A DNA stretch of 64,000 nt from an uncultured Spirochaetaceae bacterium. Lineage in GTDB: Bacteria; Spirochaetota; Spirochaetia; Sphaerochaetales; Sphaerochaetaceae. The stretch spans positions 90,989 to 154,988 of the forward strand of contig OMYY01000001.1 in NCBI GenBank assembly GCA_900315435.1, read 5' to 3'. Position numbers and translations under genes: made by a program. Each line of letters starts with the position of its first letter. Position 1 is the first letter of the stretch. Under the pieces are notes generated by a model. That model ran no database searches. It was not told the origin of the DNA and saw only the letters and a program-made list of their open reading frames with translations. Shown in pieces: positions 60,286 through 64,000 of this stretch.

Positions 60286-62169
60286 TTAGTTTTCGCTTTT
60301 CACCGTTTCCCTGAACGGATCATATTTGTATCCGGACCACTCCATGCCGAGCTGGTTGGAGAATTCCAGAATGTTGAGACGCACACCATGCACGATCACG
60401 CTGAGCAGGCACATGACGATATTCAGCGTATGCCCGAGCAGCACGATCAGCATGAAGCCGATGACACCGACCAATCTCCCCGCCCCGGCGACCCCGAGAG
60501 CCATCGAGTTGAACGACTGGCTGATGGCGAAGCCCGCCATACCAACCGCAAACAGACGGATATAGCTCATGATGTTGCTGAAGCAGCTGATGGTGTCGAG
60601 GAAGGTGGGAAGGAAGCCCATCAGACCCTCTTTGACGCCATCGGAGAACTTCTTGCCCGCGTCCTGGTTCCTGAAGAGGATGACCACCACATAGCCGACG
60701 GCGACAATCTTCAGGATTGTCATCGTATCCAGCATGAGCGGGAGTCTGACCGAGGGAAGCAGCATGGTCAGGATCAGCTGGTAGAGCACCACCAGATCGA
60801 CAAACCAGGCCACATCGCTCACCCAGCTCAGGTTCTTGCGCGGCAGCTTGTACAGGACATTCATCACGCAGGCCAGCGCCAGCTGGACAGTGCCGAGGAT
60901 GAAGCAGAAGTTCATCACGTTGTCCTGCACCGTCTTGGCGTCCATCACCTCGCCGCTCGCCTTCAGGAACAGCTGGGGAATGTTCGCCAGCGTCGGAATG
61001 ACCAGCATGCGCAGGAAGGGCACGTGTTCCAGGATCCAGGTCGAGCCGAACCAGGTGCCGGTCACCGCGCCCCAGACGATTGTCGCGATCGCCAGGACAA
61101 TGACCAGCATGTTGGTGTCGGTCCATTCCTTCTGGGCCTTGCGAAGTCCCAGCCCGGCCAGCAGGAAGACCAGTCCGTATCCGCCATCTCCGATGATCAT
61201 CGCGAAGAAGACCATGAAGAAGAGCAGGAACGGAACGGAAATATCCCGTTCCCGGTAGCCCGGATAGGTACCGAGGATGTTGTAGATCGGCTGCATCAGG
61301 CTGAAGCCCTTGGGATAGCGCAGCAGGGTCGGCGGATTGTCGTCATCCTCCGGATCCTCCAACGCGTAGCCCCACCCTTCGCGCCCGGCCAACTCGGTGA
61401 ACGATGACTCGATACGGGCAGGAAGGTACCCCACAAGATAGGAAAGGACGTCGTCCCCGCCCATCTCGTCGCTGGTCTTCTGGAAGATGGCGGCCTGGAC
61501 GTTCACCTTCTCGGCGCGCTTCAACGCATCGAGATAGGCGACTCCTCCCTCGAGCTCGGCTTGGATGCCCTCCAGCTGCTTGCGGCTCGTCTCAAGCTCG
61601 TCGCGGAGCGTCTGGGCGTCCTTGGCCGGCAGGTCGAAGCGACGACCGCCGGGCACATAGGCATCGCTGCCAACGACGGCGATGGCCTTCTGGCCATCCA
61701 CATCGCTGAGGACAATCAACGGAATGCTGGCATCCAGCGACGCCAGTTCCTTGGGCCCGATCGTATAGAAAGCCAGCTTGATGCCCTGCCTCTCCAGTGC
61801 CTTCAGCTCCTCCACATGGAAGTCGCCCCAGCCTTGGATCCGCTCGAGCTCGCGGGTATCGCCTGCCACCAGCTCGTTCAACGCCTTGCGCTGGTCAAGG
61901 AGCGCCGTGAGCCGTCCAGCCCATTGCGAGAATGCCTTCTCGTCCAGTTGTTTCTGGGGAGTCTTCTTCGCATCGCCGAACTCCAGCAAAGCGCTTTCGA
62001 TCCTCGCGTAGTTCTCGGCCTGTTTGCCAATCTCGTCGGCCTTTCCACTATGCACCGGTTTCGGAGCATCCTGGACATGGACGATGCCTGCCTTGCGCAG
62101 GGCCTTGAGCATTTGCCTCTTGCGGGCGGTCTGCACGACAAGATAGACCTTTTTCATCGGTTCAATCAT
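60286..62169 (-). CDS. ntpI: V-type ATPase subunit I
   Basis: Large membrane subunit (homologue of eukaryotic subunit a) that forms the ion path against the ring and links to the stator. The 627-residue protein has a long cytoplasmic N-terminal half with coiled coils and an MIEPMKKVYLVV start. The membrane half has about seven helices from residue 330 on, ending MLIVLLGHTLNIVMCLLSVIVHGVRLNILEFSNQ, where the essential arginine lies. It follows ntpD by 3 bases. Confidence 0.93.
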   Translation of the reverse strand: MIEPMKKVYLVVQTARKRQMLKALRKAGIVHVQDAPKPVHSGKADEIGKQAENYARIESALLEFGDAKKTPQKQLDEKAFSQWAGRLTALLDQRKALNELVAGDTRELERIQGWGDFHVEELKALERQGIKLAFYTIGPKELASLDASIPLIVLSDVDGQKAIAVVGSDAYVPGGRRFDLPAKDAQTLRDELETSRKQLEGIQAELEGGVAYLDALKRAEKVNVQAAIFQKTSDEMGGDDVLSYLVGYLPARIESSFTELAGREGWGYALEDPEDDDNPPTLLRYPKGFSLMQPIYNILGTYPGYRERDISVPFLLFFMVFFAMIIGDGGYGLVFLLAGLGLRKAQKEWTDTNMLVIVLAIATIVWGAVTGTWFGSTWILEHVPFLRMLVIPTLANIPQLFLKASGEVMDAKTVQDNVMNFCFILGTVQLALACVMNVLYKLPRKNLSWVSDVAWFVDLVVLYQLILTMLLPSVRLPLMLDTMTILKIVAVGYVVVILFRNQDAGKKFSDGVKEGLMGFLPTFLDTISCFSNIMSYIRLFAVGMAGFAISQSFNSMALGVAGAGRLVGVIGFMLIVLLGHTLNIVMCLLSVIVHGVRLNILEFSNQLGMEWSGYKYDPFRETVKSEN

Positions 62170-62172
62170 CGT

Positions 62173-62787
62173 TTAGGCCTCCCGTACCAGTTTCTTCTTG
62201 GCGATCTTACCACGGACGACCGCACTGGTCTGCTGGTCGCCGAGGTAAATTCCGATACGACGGATATTCTCCTTCGCCTGCGGAATCTTCACTTTCTCAA
62301 ACAGATTGACGCGCTGCGTCGTGGTCCTGAGCTCCTTGCCCAGCAGGTCGACCTGCTGCTCCAGAGTCCGTACCAGCGCATCGTACCGTGCCACATCCCG
62401 CAAGGCGCTGAGCCCCTTGTCCACCCAGAGCGGATAGGCGTTCAAGTCATAGACGATCGGCTTGAACTCCAGCTCCTTGAAGACGGGGATCTTGACGCCG
62501 GCGATATTGCCGGTGGTCTGGACCACCTTGTCGACCTTCACCAGATGCTCGATCTTCAGCGACGGGCTGAACGCCGTGTTCTCGTTGTAGACGGCAATCC
62601 AATCCTGCATGCCGGCAACCACTGCCTTCTGCTTCGCTTTCAGCTCCTCCATCTGGCTCTGGATCTGACGGATGACCATCTGCAGTTGCTGTTTCTTCAG
62701 CTGCAGAGTCGGCAGATACCGCTGGAACTGCTTCAGCGCGTCTTTCTGGACTTTCTGCTCGTTTTTCGTCAGTTTGACGGCCATCAC
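62173..62787 (-). CDS. ntpD: V-type ATPase subunit D
   Basis: Central rotor stalk of the V1 part. The 204-residue, largely coiled-coil protein starts MMAVKLTKNEQKVQKDALKQFQRYL and has a long helix, a middle domain and a C-terminal helix ending RVNLFEKVKIPQAKENIRRIGIYLGDQQTSAVVRGKIAKKKL, the family pattern. It lies between ntpB (9 bases) and ntpI (3 bases). Confidence 0.93.
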   Translation of the reverse strand: MMAVKLTKNEQKVQKDALKQFQRYLPTLQLKKQQLQMVIRQIQSQMEELKAKQKAVVAGMQDWIAVYNENTAFSPSLKIEHLVKVDKVVQTTGNIAGVKIPVFKELEFKPIVYDLNAYPLWVDKGLSALRDVARYDALVRTLEQQVDLLGKELRTTTQRVNLFEKVKIPQAKENIRRIGIYLGDQQTSAVVRGKIAKKKLVREA

Positions 62788-62796
62788 CTATCTCCC

Positions 62797-64000
62797 TTAC
62801 GCCAACTTCTTTGGCCAGCGCTCGTTGATCAGGTCGCTCTTCAGTCCGGTCTCGTTTGGCTCGAAGCACTCGGCGAGGATTTCCCATCCGAGGTCAAGAG
62901 CCTGCTCGAGAGGAATATTGACCGAAAGGTCCATCAACCTGCTTTCGAACAATGCCCCATACTTCAAGAGCTTCTCGTCCCAGTCGGTCATCATGAAACC
63001 CATCGACTTCTTCTCTACCGTGTCCTTGTATTGGGCGTAGAGCTTGATCATGGCGTCCATCAGCGAACGGTGGTCGTCACGGGTGTCCTTGTTGACGTTC
63101 TGCTTCAGACGGGACAAGGAGCCAAAAGGCTCGATGTGGCCGTTCTTCAGGTAATACTGGCCCTCGGTGATGTATCCGGTGTTGTCCGGAACCGGGTGCG
63201 TGACATCGTCGCCAGGCATCGTGGTGACACCAAGGATGGTGACCGATCCGGCTCCCTCGAACTCGACCGCCTTCTCGTAGCGGCTGGCCAGGGAACTGTA
63301 CAGGTCGCCCGGATATCCCCGGTTGGACGGAACCTGGTCCATCGTGATGGCGATTTCCTTCATGGCATCGCAGTAGTTGGTCATGTCGGTGAGCAACACC
63401 AGCACTTTCTTGCCGTCCAGGGCGAAACGCTCTGCGACAGCCAAGGCCATATCCGGAATCATCATGCACTCGACTGTCGGGTCGCTGGCGGTATGGATGA
63501 ACATGATGGTCCTGCTCATAGCCCCGCTCTTCTCCAGCGTATCGCGGAAGTAGAGATAGTCGTCATACTTCAATCCCATGCCGCCAAGGACGATCAAATC
63601 GACCTCGGCCTGCATGGCGATGCGGGCAAGCAACTGGTTGTATGGCTCGCCGCTGACACTGAAAATCGGGAGCTTCTGGCTCTCGACCAGCGTGTTGAAG
63701 ACGTCGATCATCGGAATACCGGTCCTGATCATGGTCTTCGGAGTGATACGCTTGGCCGGGTTGACCGATGGGCCGCCGATGGCGATCATGTTGTCGGTCA
63801 AGGCAGGACCCTTGTCCCTAGGTTCGCCGGCACCATCGAAGACGCGACCAAGCAACGCGTCCGAATAGGAGACCTCCATGGCATGCCCGAGGAAGCGCTC
63901 TCTCCCCTGGCTCCGCACGAATCCTGCGAGCAGGAGACGCTGCTCGATGTAATAGCTGCCGACGAGGATCTTTTCCAGCCGGTCCTCGAGCTCGTCGAGC
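62797..64000 (-). CDS. ntpB: V-type ATPase subunit B, 5' end cut by window edge
   Basis: Regulatory nucleotide-binding subunit of the V1 head. About 400 C-terminal residues are visible. The frame stays open through 64000, so the true start is outside. [40 protein letters not shown] is the B-subunit core with no P-loop, and [39 protein letters not shown] and [15 protein letters not shown] are diagnostic. The operon therefore runs B-D-I-K on the minus strand, with A and others presumably beyond the window. Confidence 0.94.
   Translation of the reverse strand, partial: LDELEDRLEKILVGSYYIEQRLLLAGFVRSQGRERFLGHAMEVSYSDALLGRVFDGAGEPRDKGPALTDNMIAIGGPSVNPAKRITPKTMIRTGIPMIDVFNTLVESQKLPIFSVSGEPYNQLLARIAMQAEVDLIVLGGMGLKYDDYLYFRDTLEKSGAMSRTIMFIHTASDPTVECMMIPDMALAVAERFALDGKKVLVLLTDMTNYCDAMKEIAITMDQVPSNRGYPGDLYSSLASRYEKAVEFEGAGSVTILGVTTMPGDDVTHPVPDNTGYITEGQYYLKNGHIEPFGSLSRLKQNVNKDTRDDHRSLMDAMIKLYAQYKDTVEKKSMGFMMTDWDEKLLKYGALFESRLMDLSVNIPLEQALDLGWEILAECFEPNETGLKSDLINERWPKKLA

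Noticed and set aside
1..64000. tRNA genes
   Set aside because: The only T-arm consensus I found is that of the tmRNA. No cloverleaf was seen in any gap.

Overview
The window is dense, G+C-rich (mid-50s percent by eye) chromosomal DNA, most of it read from the minus strand in tightly packed, often overlapping gene runs. The content points to a spirochaete: a V-type ATPase operon (subunits B, D, I, K), the order tamB-bamA-mutS, an lptD-like gene overlapping uvrA, ruvC-ruvA-ruvB-queA, and a 7TM-HD phosphohydrolase between ybeY and phoH. Several of these orders match Treponema. I would place it near Treponema or Sphaerochaeta and would not name a species.

Layout. 1-9300: a translation and RNA operon, rimP-nusA-infB-rbfA-truB-ribF-rpsO-pnp, with pnp cut by the window edge. 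9400-22100: a cytoplasmic transglutaminase-like protein, comF, mutS, the outer-membrane assembly genes bamA and tamB, and the divergent tmk. 22100-30600: queA, ruvBAC, yebC, hemW and lepB on the minus strand, then a PEGA/SUMF1 membrane protein and smpB on the plus strand. 30600-35500: an acyl-CoA synthetase, a 500-base extremely A+T-rich island, a complete tyrosine recombinase, tcdA and the tmRNA gene. 35550-42250: sirtuin, miaB and folD, then an outer-membrane protein plus lipoprotein pair, a small membrane protein, a decayed stretch and a phosphoribosyltransferase. 42250-64000: map-nusB-PPIase, a flavodoxin-like gene, pgk-tpiA-secG, corC-ybeY-7TM-HD-phoH, lptD-uvrA-ispG, an ankyrin protein, and the V-ATPase.

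Most genes are housekeeping. The envelope theme is strong: BamA, TamB, LptD, SecG, LepB, a SurA-like chaperone, a porin-like protein and a lipoprotein. Two things stand out. First, the A+T-rich island at about 32400-32910 beside the recombinase carries repeated imperfect palindromes and two copies of a 12-base direct repeat, one inside a promoter on each side. It looks like a recombination or regulatory site region. Second, several genes (tmk, tamB, uvrA, the transglutaminase gene, lepB) have good sigma-70-like promoters whose -10 element lies only 5-8 bases before the start codon and no convincing Shine-Dalgarno sequence, which predicts leaderless mRNAs. Other notable points are a NusA with a C-terminal zinc ribbon, a RibF without a recognisable riboflavin kinase motif, a thymidylate kinase whose Walker A lysine is threonine, and a tmRNA with a 23-residue tag.

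All calls come from reading the sequence. No similarity search was run, and coordinates of starts are my choice from start codons, ribosome-binding sites and promoters.
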